Below, one piece after another: positions 18,260 to 27,376 of a stretch of DNA of 64,000 nt. The position numbers and the translations under genes are program-made. The notes beneath the pieces were generated by a model, which saw only the letters and a list, made by a program, of their open reading frames with translations, was not told where the DNA came from and ran no database searches. The DNA lies in NCBI RefSeq assembly GCF_018127925.1, contig NZ_CP072348.1, forward strand, positions 379,501-443,500, in the 5' to 3' direction. The first letter of the stretch is position 1. Every line of letters begins with the position of its first letter. The stretch comes from Prevotella melaninogenica. Its GTDB lineage: Bacteria; Bacteroidota; Bacteroidia; Bacteroidales; Bacteroidaceae.

Positions 18260-18300
18260 CGATAGTTTAGACAGAATGACGATAGTTTAGACAGAATGAC
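18251..18300 (+). repeat. 20-bp tandem repeat, 2.5 copies, over the fmt stop
   Basis: acagaatgacgatagtttag occurs at 18251-18270 and 18271-18290, then a half copy at 18291-18300. The first copy contains the fmt TGA; the last half copy is the left arm of the next hairpin. Confidence 0.9.
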
Positions 18301-18382
18301 ATAAAGACATATTCCTTTAATGACATATTTAAACCAAACAACAAAATGTGTTACTAAGGAAATATGTCTTTATGTCATTCTG
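18292..18382. terminator. Long hairpin between convergent fmt and PagL-like gene
   Basis: The first 22 bases (18292-18313) are perfectly complementary to 18361-18382, with further imperfect pairing inward. It probably ends transcription in both directions, although the sequence also belongs to a dispersed repeat family (see 25759 and 27541). Confidence 0.7.
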
Positions 18383-18389
18383 GCTTGTT

Positions 18390-19634
18390 CTATAGCTTCA
18401 TTGGTATTGTTATTTGTAGTTCTGTGAGGTCTGCCTTCGTTGCATGTGCATTAACGCTAAAGCCTAAAGTAAGATTCTTCAGCTTAGGGAAACTATAAAA
18501 CACACCAACTTGTTCATGATAAGGTCTTTCCAAGCCATTGCGTGATTTATAACCCATGTGTCGGTAGAGGTAATAGCCTAAGCTGACACGAACAGACATG
18601 TTACCATAAAAGATCTCGTGACGACCTTCGATGCTCAGTGACCACGGACTATGCTTCTCTCCAGTGTATCCATGTTCTTTATCATGTTGTGCAACCCTAC
18701 TGGCATAATCTCCATAGAAAAGACCAAAGCCTACGCCAGATGCCCAGCGACGTGCATAACGATAGAGTAGGTGAGTATGGAAAGAATAGGATCCGTAGAA
18801 AGTAAACTGCTCCTTACGATAGTCTGGATGTCCTTGTGGAGTTTCAAATTGTGTCTGCTGCCAATCCTCAAGTAAAGTTTTACCACCTATTCCAAGGGTA
18901 AATTCCGTAAACCAATACTTTTGGAAAGGATTTTTAGAAAGTGTGTTCTCCTTTGCAACCTTCGTTGTTTCCTTCTCTGGTTCGTATACAATACCAAGGA
19001 ATGGACCTAAATAGTTTGCACCTTTGTTGGGTCGTGCCATAGCCCCATTGCTATGGTGTGCGAAGTCTAATCCAACCTTTATGCTCCATTCCTTTGCTAC
19101 CTTATATTGTCCGTACAGTCCTGCTGTGAAGAAGATATTAAGGTGTGAACCAATATATTCGTTGTCAATATTGTTCTTTTGGTTATATTTTAGAGAAGTA
19201 TAACCAACGCCAGTACCTAAGTAATAGCCCCACTGCCAGTGTTCACTACGATAAAGTGGGCGGTTAAGCGTACCATATAGGGTTAGGAAGTTACCTAATT
19301 TACTGGTATAATTTACTGGCTGTGCCTCTCCCCATGGGGTATCTTTATGCATAGTAGTCCCATGGTTAAGGTTATAGCGCAGACCAACAGAGAAGGTAGG
19401 GTAGTTATAATCACGTGCAAAATCATTCTCTGTTGGTATGATATTTACTTGTGCAGCTATGGCATGCGTCTCTTTCGCCTTAGTCCAGATACGTGGTTCC
19501 TTGTCTATACATAAAGTTTGGGCAGGCGTATAACGTACCTCTATACTAATTTTAGGTATAGCAATAGAATCACACTCCTCTGCAGAAGCAACTGCAGAGA
19601 GTAGTAAAAATAGTATGAAAAGGAGTTTTCTCAC
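18390..19634 (-). CDS. Acyloxyacyl hydrolase / PagL-like outer membrane protein
   Basis: A 414-residue protein with a Sec signal peptide (cleavage after about SAEE, residue 18-20) and an outer-membrane beta-barrel pattern. FAHHSNGAMARPNKGANYLG (His-Ser near residues 194-195) resembles the catalytic HxS region of lipid A 3-O-deacylase PagL, which trims an acyl chain from lipid A at the cell surface. It is longer than PagL, with extra strands in the second half as in Bacteroidales acyloxyacyl hydrolase-like proteins. It starts 16 bases after the next upstream barrel gene. Lipid A editing is a family-based inference. Confidence 0.68.
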   Translation of the reverse strand: MRKLLFILFLLLSAVASAEECDSIAIPKISIEVRYTPAQTLCIDKEPRIWTKAKETHAIAAQVNIIPTENDFARDYNYPTFSVGLRYNLNHGTTMHKDTPWGEAQPVNYTSKLGNFLTLYGTLNRPLYRSEHWQWGYYLGTGVGYTSLKYNQKNNIDNEYIGSHLNIFFTAGLYGQYKVAKEWSIKVGLDFAHHSNGAMARPNKGANYLGPFLGIVYEPEKETTKVAKENTLSKNPFQKYWFTEFTLGIGGKTLLEDWQQTQFETPQGHPDYRKEQFTFYGSYSFHTHLLYRYARRWASGVGFGLFYGDYASRVAQHDKEHGYTGEKHSPWSLSIEGRHEIFYGNMSVRVSLGYYLYRHMGYKSRNGLERPYHEQVGVFYSFPKLKNLTLGFSVNAHATKADLTELQITIPMKL

Positions 19635-19650
19635 TTGTTTTCAGACGGTA

Positions 19651-20400
19651 TCAGAGCACCTGTATCCTGTAGCCAAGTGTTACTTCCAACATACTGTTTC
19701 GAGCGTTCTTTAATAAATCCTTTGCTTCAGTATCTCTTGCTAACTTTCTAAAGTATAGATTGTAGCGCGCTTCTACCTGCCATTGCTTCCATTCGTAGCT
19801 AACACCAAGAGGAAGTGCGACATCACCACTATGGATATGATTCTTGAGGTTGATATCTTCACCATTTTTCTCTTTGGCATGTGCACTGATAACATATCCT
19901 GCGTGTACTCCTGTAGTGAAACTCCATGGTAAATCTGCCCATGGATACCAACGTACTATATAGTTAGTGTTGATATAATGCAAATTGACATTGTATGGAC
20001 CATATTTTTGTATAATAGGGTTCCCATAGTCGTCTGTGGCGTTGATATTACGATAGTTACCTGACCCTCCTTGATGGCTATATTGCATTTCAACGTCTAT
20101 TGCAAGGTTTTTAGCCACGAAGACTTCAACGTAGGCACCAGCAACAGCCCCCAACTTAAAATTGTTATCAACACCTAAGAGGTTTGATAAGTTTAATCCA
20201 ACTTTTGGGGCTGCATATAAATCCCATACTGTATGCTCACCAGTTGGTTTGGTATCTTGAACAATGGCTCCTTTAACGTCTTGGTAGCCTTCTTTAACAA
20301 CTTCGCCAATACGTTTCACGGCGTTTTTGTTTATTACCTGAGCCTGTCCGTTTGTCCATGCCCCTAAAAGGATGGCAGCAATCAATATAATCTTTTTCAT
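19651..20400 (-). CDS. Outer membrane beta-barrel protein (PorT-like)
   Basis: A 249-residue exported protein: signal peptide MKKIILIAAILLGAWTNGQA with cleavage before Gln21, then alternating aromatic/polar strands typical of the porin-like PF13568 group (APKVGLNLSNLLG, GAVAGAYVEVFVAKNLAIDV, FTTGVHAGYV, and the C-terminal SMLEVTLGYRIQVL). The last residues fit a BAM-recognised C-terminal strand. Function unknown; it likely forms a small barrel and is co-transcribed with the PagL-like gene 16 bases downstream. A TATCTTTG box (minus strand, 20424-20431) is 24 bases upstream of the start. Confidence 0.75.
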   Translation of the reverse strand: MKKIILIAAILLGAWTNGQAQVINKNAVKRIGEVVKEGYQDVKGAIVQDTKPTGEHTVWDLYAAPKVGLNLSNLLGVDNNFKLGAVAGAYVEVFVAKNLAIDVEMQYSHQGGSGNYRNINATDDYGNPIIQKYGPYNVNLHYINTNYIVRWYPWADLPWSFTTGVHAGYVISAHAKEKNGEDINLKNHIHSGDVALPLGVSYEWKQWQVEARYNLYFRKLARDTEAKDLLKNARNSMLEVTLGYRIQVL

Positions 20401-20423
20401 TTTTAGGATAACTGATTCTGTTG

Positions 20424-20431
20424 CAAAGATA
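20424..20431 (-). promoter_or_regulatory. Possible -7 box of the barrel-protein pair
   Basis: On the minus strand this reads TATCTTTG, matching TAnnTTTG, but the -33 partner is weak. Confidence 0.35.
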
Positions 20432-20629
20432 GTGATTTTTCTTCAAACCATTGATATCTTGTGGCTTTTTCATACATATAAAGATAGAGAATAACCTCAA
20501 TTTCGCAGCACTTTTTCTTGTGAGATGATTTTATGTGTTGAGGCGTCTTTTTGCCTCTACATGTGATAACCCAAGTTTAACACCCACTTTCGCCTAATTG
20601 TTACTGTCACCGTACTTTCCTCATTTTTC

Positions 20630-22692
20630 TTATGGGCTCTGTGTCCTACAAATTTTATTCTTTTTGAATGGTGAGTGTTTTAAGTTCAACTTATCGTATA
20701 TCTGTTTTGCTTGCTTCGAAGGACTACTACATTGGCGCATCTCGATGGTTTCACCTAATGGATTCTTCCCTTTTGTGGTGACGAGCTTTTGGGTGCTCAT
20801 ACGTCGTACTATCTCGGTCCAGTAACAGGATTCTCCTTCTCGTTTTAATTGACAACGGATAGTGTTTACCACCCAGTAGGCTAATAAACCGAAGAAAAGG
20901 TGTGCGTCGCTTCGCTCATCTTTCTGATGATAGATAGGACGGAGGTTGAGATCATTCTTTAGTTGTCTGTTCGTACATTCTATCTCACGAATGAGATTGT
21001 AGTATTCCCATGTTACACGTTCAGAAAGTGTCCTGACATTGCTGCGGAGGAAATAGACTCCATGACCAGATTCCATTGCCGAGAGGTCTTTTATCTCCCA
21101 GTCTACACGCAGCATCTGCTTGGGTTTCTTCTCGTTTTTTATGTAGCTTATCTGGTAGAACTTCGCTATAGAAGGGTACTTCTGTATGGCACGTCCTGTA
21201 CGTTCAACAACCTTTTCATAGGTTTTTGTTCCACCTTTCTTGGAGATTCCATTGTTTATCCTCTGCAGTTCCATCTCAAAACGCTCTCTCCAAACCCTGT
21301 TCATGGACGACTCTGTCATAGCTTTCGAAGGAGATGTTATTTCGAGATAATAATCCTTATCATCCTCTGTCTTAACCTCTTTCAGCGTTATCTTCTGCCG
21401 ACGGGCATCCATTACCGTAACACTCTTGTTATCATCACTGAGCGTATAGTCCTTCATTTGCGTACGGGATACGCAGAGATAATTGTAACCCTTTTTCTTT
21501 ATTAACTCCAAGTTCTCTTCTGTGGCAACACCTGCATCCATGACAACAAGCGTATCCTTGCTTCGTGATGGATTCCTCTTTGCCAGCGTATCAATCATAT
21601 TGGGTAGAGACTTGGGATCTGCTGTATTACCCTCTAAGATTGAAGAATAACGTATAAAACCTTCTTTATTGATACATAATGCAAGTACAAGTAGCTTACA
21701 GTCAGAGCGTTTTTCTTTTGAACGACCGAACTTGGCTTTATCGCTATTACGCTTGCTACCCTCGAAATAGAAGTTGGTTAAGTCGAAGAGCATCAACTTG
21801 TTGTCTATATTAAAGAGAACGTCAGTAATGCTGCACAGATGATGCTCTAACTGTTCCTTTAGTTCATATAATTTGTCAGTGATTTTATACAGAGAATTGA
21901 GAGGGTGTGTCAAAATAGACACTTCCTCTTTTTGAAGAAATTGTTGACCTATTTTGTGAAAACCGTCAACCCTTTTTAAAAAAAACAGTCGACTGTTTTT
22001 GAAAAATAGTCGACTGTTTTGATGAAAACTGTTGACTATTTTTGTGGACAGAGTAAGTTTTAGAAAATAAAAAGAGAGAATGTGCCTATTTTGACACACC
22101 CTCCTCCACTATAAAGTTCACCAGCAGCCGAGTTATCGCGCAAATAATAATAAGACGAACGTTCAGAAACTGCATATACTGCGCGAACAATCAATGCTGA
22201 TAAAGCCGTACGTATCGTATTCTCCGTCCAGCCGTTTCTGCGCAGGAAACCCTCTAACTGCAGCTTGTCTATTGTCTGCTTGCAGAGCCACTCTGCACCA
22301 ACATTCCTTGCGTCAGTATAGTTTGCCGTCTCAAGGTCAACGTAGTTCTCATATTTTCTCAGCGATTTCTGCTCTTCCTTATTAAACCGATCGATTCCAC
22401 CTTCTTTCTCCATACGGATCCACCATTCGTCAGCCTTTGCCTGTTCAAAAGGAGTAAGACCGTCAAGATGTTCTATGAAAAGCGAGGGTGTACTTCTCTT
22501 TTTGAAGCGTTCGGTAAGAGCGTATGCAATTTTTCGAACCTGTACAGCAGTAAGTGAAGGTTCGAACCCGATGTTCAACAGAATTAGCGAATGTACATGA
22601 CCCTGCACGTCACGATATGACTCCTTGATGCGATAATAAGGAGCCATGTCGCCTGTGGCAGGGTTGAATCGTGTCTGTACATTTGCGTGCAT
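20630..22692 (-). pseudogene. IS1634-family transposase split by a MITE
   Basis: The N-terminal part runs from 22692 (MHANVQTRFNPATGDMAPYY) to RDNSAAGELYSG, where the MITE interrupts it; coding resumes at NSLYKITDKLYELKEQLE and continues to 20630. Deleting 21901-22103 restores one frame with the junction GELYSG-VNSLYK and a total of 619 residues, so the MITE is a later insertion. The C-terminal part has the DDE features LVVMDAGVATEENLELIKKK and REIECTNRQLKNDLNLRP followed by HLFFGLLAYW. In its present state no full transposase can be made. Confidence 0.9.
21901..22103. mobile_element. MITE, 203 bp, with 22-bp terminal inverted repeats
   Basis: The ends gagggtgtgtcaaaatag (from 21901) and its complement (to 22103) match over 22 bp with one difference. 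Between them there is no transposase; instead about five degenerate units of about 22 bp lie at roughly 21930-22060, each holding a gtcgac or gtcaac core between A/T runs. Removing exactly these 203 bases restores the host transposase frame. Confidence 0.85.
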
Positions 22693-22899
22693 GAGTGCAA
22701 AGTAACAAAATATTTTTGATATGGCTGTGTCCTACAAATCAGATTTTACTCCTCACAACAATACTCTACACTTGATTATCAATCATTTATCAAATTGATA
22801 CTACACAAAACATCCCGAAAATTTATGAAAAATAATTTTGCCGGTTAAACTTGGGATAAGAAGCGACCTTAGAGTGGAATTTGCCCTTGCAGGCGCATA

Positions 22900-24370
22900 A
22901 AATCCCCCACCCAAGCCAATAGGGAAAATGAATGCCACAAAGAAATGCTGTTTATTCAAGGAAAACTTCAGAGTAGTATGCTTTATTGGTATAAAGGTTT
23001 AGAACGTTCTGCCTTCCTGTGCACACCCATTTCGCTGGCACACTGACAAAATGCAGGATAAAGGCTTTCAATCTGCTTGTCTTTTTCAATGGCTTAACCT
23101 TTTCGCTGATACGACGGACGAGATAGAGATAGAAGTTCTTCAGCATGGCGGTAACCATCATGAACACCATGTTCTCAGCCATAAAGGAAAAGGGCAGATG
23201 TGCCCAGCCGAAGTCATTGTTCTGTATGTCGAAGTTCTTTTCACTCGCTCCACGTTTATTGTAAAATGTAATGATGTCTTTCTTGGTTGACACTCAGTCA
23301 TTGGTAAGGATACAGCGATATGTGTATATCACTCCGAACATATCCGTCTGTTTCTTACCATCCTTGTCCCTTAAAGTACTTCGCTGTACGACAAGTCTGT
23401 ATGACTTTCCTTCAATGAGGTTGTCCGTGTTGACGGATGTGACATCGCATTTTTCATAACCAACCTCGATGCTCTTCCATTCTTTCAGTTGGCGGAACTC
23501 TTCATAACGAGTGCCACAGTTGGCAGCACGTATATAGAATGTGTTACAGCGTTGCTCTACAGTTTGGATAATTTCCTTTGAGAACGACCCACAGTCGGCA
23601 CGGAAACGCTCTATTGTCACACCAAGTTCTGAGATTACTCGGTCCATAATGCGACGAAGCGTGTCTTCCTGATGAAATTTCACATTGGTGTTTCCATCAC
23701 GATTCTCACCTCCAACGATAATGCCCCCAATGGAAGCCCAACCAGGGAAGTAGCCAAAATCCTGTTTGTAAGAATACTTTGCATCAAACTTGTGGGCAGG
23801 AATAAACTGATGATCAAAGTCCAAGTCAACATGGCTGCCTACCTTTATAAGCCCCATCTGTCGTATCATTCGCAGAAGTAAGGTGTTCAGTTTCTCTGCT
23901 ACATTGAAGCTATACGACTTTCCAGAGGTCTCGCTCTTATAGACGATGTTTTCTTCGGCAAGCTCCTTAAGTCCACGTCCTACAGTGTTGGCACCAGGCA
24001 TTTGCGTACCAGGTCTCTGCCTGAACTGCTCTATAAGTGTATTGATATCCTCAAGACATTCTCCACCACAAAGGTAACTGAAGAAGAGAGAACCGAAAAT
24101 GCTTCCATGACTAAACGCCTTATCACTGCTACCACGTTTACCCAAGACAGATTCTGTGAGTTTTTCAAAGCCCAACTTTGAAAATACGTCCATAATATGA
24201 TAAATTCCACCGAAAGAAGTGATATTCTCGTTTTTAATTGCTATCTTTGTCATGTCAGTTGTTTTGCTTGTTTTTTATTTAACAGCACTAAGTTAGGTGA
24301 AATTTCTGACATCTCCAAGTGTTTTGAGGACATTGTTGCTCAGGCACTTGGGTTTCTTATAAGATTTTGT
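22900..24370 (-). mobile_element. IS1380-like insertion sequence (ends approximate)
   Basis: Imperfect inverted sequences with the core acccaag lie near 22905-22915 and 24345-24355 and may be the ends. No target duplication was recognised. The transposase fills most of it and is broken by one TGA. Confidence 0.5.
22952..24253 (-). pseudogene. IS1380-family transposase with one in-frame TGA
   Basis: The frame from 24253 (MTKIAIKNENITSFGGIYHI) is interrupted by TGA at 23294-23296 and continues in the same phase to 22952, about 433 residues in all. The junction is RCILTND-stop-VSTKKDIITFYNKRG, where the family usually has Trp, so TGG to TGA is likely. DDE-type residues: DLDFDHQF, RFRADCGSFSKEII, and Glu in KRGASEKNFDIQNNDFGW. 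Without readthrough the product lacks the third acidic residue and would be inactive. Confidence 0.85.
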
Positions 24371-24469
24371 TCTGCGGAATTAAGGAATAATACAGAATGA
24401 CTCTAAGTTTGCAGCAAGAAACTTAAACAGGGTATAATCCCCTTTAGGAAGCAAGGTTGATTCATTACC

Positions 24470-24650
24470 TTTGTTGTTAAAAGGAAGAACCAGCCTACAG
24501 GATAGGGAAACTATAGAATGACTAGGAATTCTATTCCAGCTTATGTTTTATTCCATCCTGTATAGTTGCAGAGACCTAATAGAAAGTCTAGGCTGCGAGC
24601 CTATTTAGAGTCTTGCGTCCAACAACTATTGGCTAGCCTTCCATAAAGTG
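24470..24650 (+). ncRNA. Candidate IS110 bridge RNA region
   Basis: The roughly 290 bases upstream of the IS110 transposase are non-coding and rich in short stems: acaggat (24497-24503) with atcctgt (24555-24561), enclosing atagaat (24513-24519) with attctat (24528-24534); and taggct (24589-24594) with agccta (24598-24603). IS110-type elements encode a bridge RNA in the non-coding end next to the transposase. This is by position and structure only; boundaries are guesses. Confidence 0.35.
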
Positions 24651-24657
24651 CAAAGTT

Positions 24658-25692
24658 ATGAAGAAAGTTTTAATTGGCATTGATTTCTCAAAAGAAAAGT
24701 TCGATGTAGCTATTATCGTTAAGTCAACATCTACACAAGAACATGCATTGTTCGATAACAAAGTTAGCGGTTATCGTAAAATGATTAAGTGGATTAATTC
24801 AGTAGTAGAGGATATTCCATGCTCTTCTTGGTTGTTTTGTGGAGAGACTACAGGGGGATATAGTCGTATGATGAGTGACTGGCTCTATGCGCAAGGATAT
24901 GACGTATGGATAGAAAATGCACTGGTCATCAAACGGACATTTCCTCTAAAACGCCTAAAGAACGATACCGTTGATGCCTTTATGATAGCAGAGTACGCTC
25001 TGCGTTTTGAGGACAGAGTACAGCTGTATGAACCAATGAGTCAATCCCTAACAGAGCTACGAGAGATTTTTCTATACCGTCATCACCTCGTACGACATAG
25101 GTGTAGCTTTGAGGTACGGCGTATAGAAAAACGATTTACACAACAGAAATCCGCTAACAAGAATGTGATAAGTCAGAGTGCCAGACATATCATTACCGAG
25201 ATAAATAAGGAAATAGCCAAGTGTGATGAAAAGATAAAGGAATATATCGAATCAGATAACCAACTCTATAGTATTTTTGCCATTGTCACATCTATGCCAG
25301 GTATTGGAACTATCAACGCTGTCAGTTTAATGGTATATACGAACAACTTTACTAAGTTCGCATACAACCCAAGAAAGATTGCTTGCTACTATGGTATAGC
25401 ACCTTTTGGACGTGATTCTGGCACAAGCGTACACACTGATCCACGAGTGGGCTTTATAGCTAATAAGATGCTCAAATCGCTCCTCACACAGGCTGCATTA
25501 GCCGCTGTACGAACTTGTCCACAGATTGCAAAGTATTATCAAAGGCTTATAGAACGAGGAAAGAAACCTATGGTTGCACTGAATAATGTCAAGAATAAAA
25601 TGATTGCCATTATAACTGCAATGGTCAGAACTGGTTGCATGTATCAACCTGACAACATCTGTTTGGCAACACAAAGTGTAAATATTAAATAA
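24658..25692 (+). CDS. IS110-family transposase (DEDD recombinase)
   Basis: An apparently intact 344-residue transposase. The RuvC-like N-terminal domain has GIDFSKEKFDVAI (first Asp), LFCGETTGGYS (Glu), and LKNDTVDAFMIAEYAL (two Asp) near residue 100; the C-terminal Tnp domain has the SMPGIGTINAVSLMVY segment and the conserved Ser context in FGRDSGTS. Enzymes of this group work as RNA-guided recombinases without inverted repeats. It is the only plus-strand transposase in the 20.5-27.4 kb cluster and one of two that look functional there. Confidence 0.92.
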   Translation: MKKVLIGIDFSKEKFDVAIIVKSTSTQEHALFDNKVSGYRKMIKWINSVVEDIPCSSWLFCGETTGGYSRMMSDWLYAQGYDVWIENALVIKRTFPLKRLKNDTVDAFMIAEYALRFEDRVQLYEPMSQSLTELREIFLYRHHLVRHRCSFEVRRIEKRFTQQKSANKNVISQSARHIITEINKEIAKCDEKIKEYIESDNQLYSIFAIVTSMPGIGTINAVSLMVYTNNFTKFAYNPRKIACYYGIAPFGRDSGTSVHTDPRVGFIANKMLKSLLTQAALAAVRTCPQIAKYYQRLIERGKKPMVALNNVKNKMIAIITAMVRTGCMYQPDNICLATQSVNIK

Positions 25693-26008
25693 ATAGTTAA
25701 AATAAGAAATATTGGAGGTTTTTGACATAGAAAGCATAAAAGTATAGATAATGTTGAGCCATAATGACAAAAAGACATATTTTTAATGACATATTCAATA
25801 TAGTCATTTGTGAATAAATAGGGAATTTCAGTTAATTCCCTCTTAGAGCTCTCCAAGGCAGCCAAAAACTGCATTCTTTTCCTTGGAGAAGGTCCCAGAA
25901 AAAGAATATGCTGTGTTATTTGTTCAAAAATCTCAAATAATGAGTCATATGAGCACACCTGCCCTTTCCATACTATCTATGGACTTGTAAAATTATCCTT
26001 AAGTTTTA
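25693..26008. repeat. Non-coding stretch with repeat and hairpin
   Basis: Bases 25759-25800 are a copy of a dispersed motif (cataatgacaaaaagacata..., then ttaatgacatattcaata) also found near 18295 and 27541. A stem tccaagg/ccttgga lies near 25855-25892. No gene seen; element ends of the IS110 and of the next IS are not resolved. Confidence 0.5.
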
Positions 26009-27376
26009 TTAGGCAGCCTTCTTCACCCTCCGAGCCATCTCCCTTGCGGCAAGAATGGCAGCATTTGCTGTATGGATTCCGAAGAAGAGTAGTAGCCTCT
26101 CGCTAAACATATTGCGTGCCTTGATGCGTCCAAGGCTATAGTGTTGCTTTTGATTTCCAAAGCTACCCTCCATTACCGTAGCTCTGAGGTTTCCAATAAT
26201 CTTTCTCGCTGTCTTGAGACATTCAGCTTCTTCTTTGGGTCTTGGACCTTTTCTAGTGAAACAGGTCGTTATGCCTTTTTCTGTACACATAGTGCGGTTG
26301 GCATTGTTGGCGTATATGGAATCGGCACCTACACGCTTGACTTTGATTCCCGTCAAAGATTCTTGATATTCTATACATAGCTTAAGACGGACACCCTCGT
26401 TGAATGCCTCAAAGCTGTGGTGCTCTATGAATGATATGCCGTCTATCTGTATGTTGTTGACCTTTGCCCCAAACTCTACACGCTTGTTTTCCTTGCCTCT
26501 GACAATAGGACGGAGGTAGGGGCGGTCGATGCTGACGATACGGTGCTTGACTTCCTTGCCGGAGAATAGTTCTGACTGTTGGAGGCATACCTCACGCACA
26601 GCGGACAGCCGCTTTTCTTGTTCTGCCGACAGACAGATGCAAGGACTGTACTGTTTACGCAGACGATTCCATTGGGACAGGAGTTTGGACAGAAGCCTCA
26701 GGAGTCTTCTCCTGAGCTTGCGCGTGGACGAGGCTGTGTGCTTGCGCTGCTTAGCGTATGCAAGCCTGGCCTTGTCAATATTATTATACTTGCTTCTCGG
26801 AATACGCTCTGAGAGGTGTTTACACTCGGAGACCAGCAGAGTGTGAAGCCAATAACAACACTCCCAGAGCAGCTTGATATCCGTAGGAAAACGCAGGTAG
26901 CTCTCGTAACAGGTTGCATCCGTCAAGCACAGGTCTTTGTCTTTAAGGTTGTCTTTCCATTTGGCATACAATATGCCCTGAAAGCTGTCTATGTCAAGAA
27001 ACTGACCAAGACGATTGCGTATGGCACTTACAATCTTTCCATCCTTGATGGGACAGGAGGGGTCTATCAGAACACCACAGAACATCTGCATGTGGATGCT
27101 TCCGTTAAGCATTTCTATCAGACCATCGTCAGACAGACCTGTGTATGACTTAAGGAACATTAGGGCTATTTCTCCTTCACCCGAGAAAAGAGGCTTTTTG
27201 CCTCGCTTGCTCTTATGGCTAAGGTTCGTATACTCTGCTGCCAACTCCTTTAGTGGGAGCTGGGAATGAATGCGTCCAAGTTCGCTTTGTGCAAAGCTTT
27301 CACGATAGCTCTGTAAAAAATCGAACTCTGTAAAGGGCAAAGTTGGTGTTATATCAGAAATTTTTTGTATCTTCAC
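26009..27376 (-). CDS. IS5/IS1182-like DDE transposase
   Basis: A 455-residue transposase that looks intact. The N-terminal region has the DUF772-type helical segment FSGEGEIALMFLKSYTGLSD near residue 65. The catalytic part shows LCLTDATCYESY (Asp), KVKRVGADSIYANNANR (Asp) and a C-terminal RATVMEGSFGNQKQHYSLGR (Glu) near residue 400, then RMFSERLLLFFGIHTANAA-like closing helices. A 6-7 bp G/C-rich stem (cccccga...cggggga, 27397-27424) in its leader could block readthrough from outside. The exact IS group (IS1182 versus other IS5 relatives) is uncertain. Confidence 0.8.
   Translation of the reverse strand: MKIQKISDITPTLPFTEFDFLQSYRESFAQSELGRIHSQLPLKELAAEYTNLSHKSKRGKKPLFSGEGEIALMFLKSYTGLSDDGLIEMLNGSIHMQMFCGVLIDPSCPIKDGKIVSAIRNRLGQFLDIDSFQGILYAKWKDNLKDKDLCLTDATCYESYLRFPTDIKLLWECCYWLHTLLVSECKHLSERIPRSKYNNIDKARLAYAKQRKHTASSTRKLRRRLLRLLSKLLSQWNRLRKQYSPCICLSAEQEKRLSAVREVCLQQSELFSGKEVKHRIVSIDRPYLRPIVRGKENKRVEFGAKVNNIQIDGISFIEHHSFEAFNEGVRLKLCIEYQESLTGIKVKRVGADSIYANNANRTMCTEKGITTCFTRKGPRPKEEAECLKTARKIIGNLRATVMEGSFGNQKQHYSLGRIKARNMFSERLLLFFGIHTANAAILAAREMARRVKKAA

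Larger units (their letters stand above)
20570..22855 (-). mobile_element. IS1634-like insertion sequence, itself carrying a MITE
   Basis: The 12-bp inverted ends cccaagtttaac (20570-20581) and gttaaacttggg (22844-22855) bound the element. The 4 bases ataa flank both sides (20566-20569 and 22856-22859), a possible target duplication. Total 2286 bp, or 2083 bp without the 203-bp MITE at 21901-22103, a normal size for the family. Confidence 0.8.

Noticed and set aside
20963-21505. 180-codon plus-strand frame inside the IS1634-like element
   Set aside because: It is antisense to the conserved C-terminal half of the transposase, which is clearly the real gene.
26141-27269. Plus-strand open frames across the IS5/IS1182-like element
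   Set aside because: They overlap the intact minus-strand transposase throughout and have no recognisable domains.
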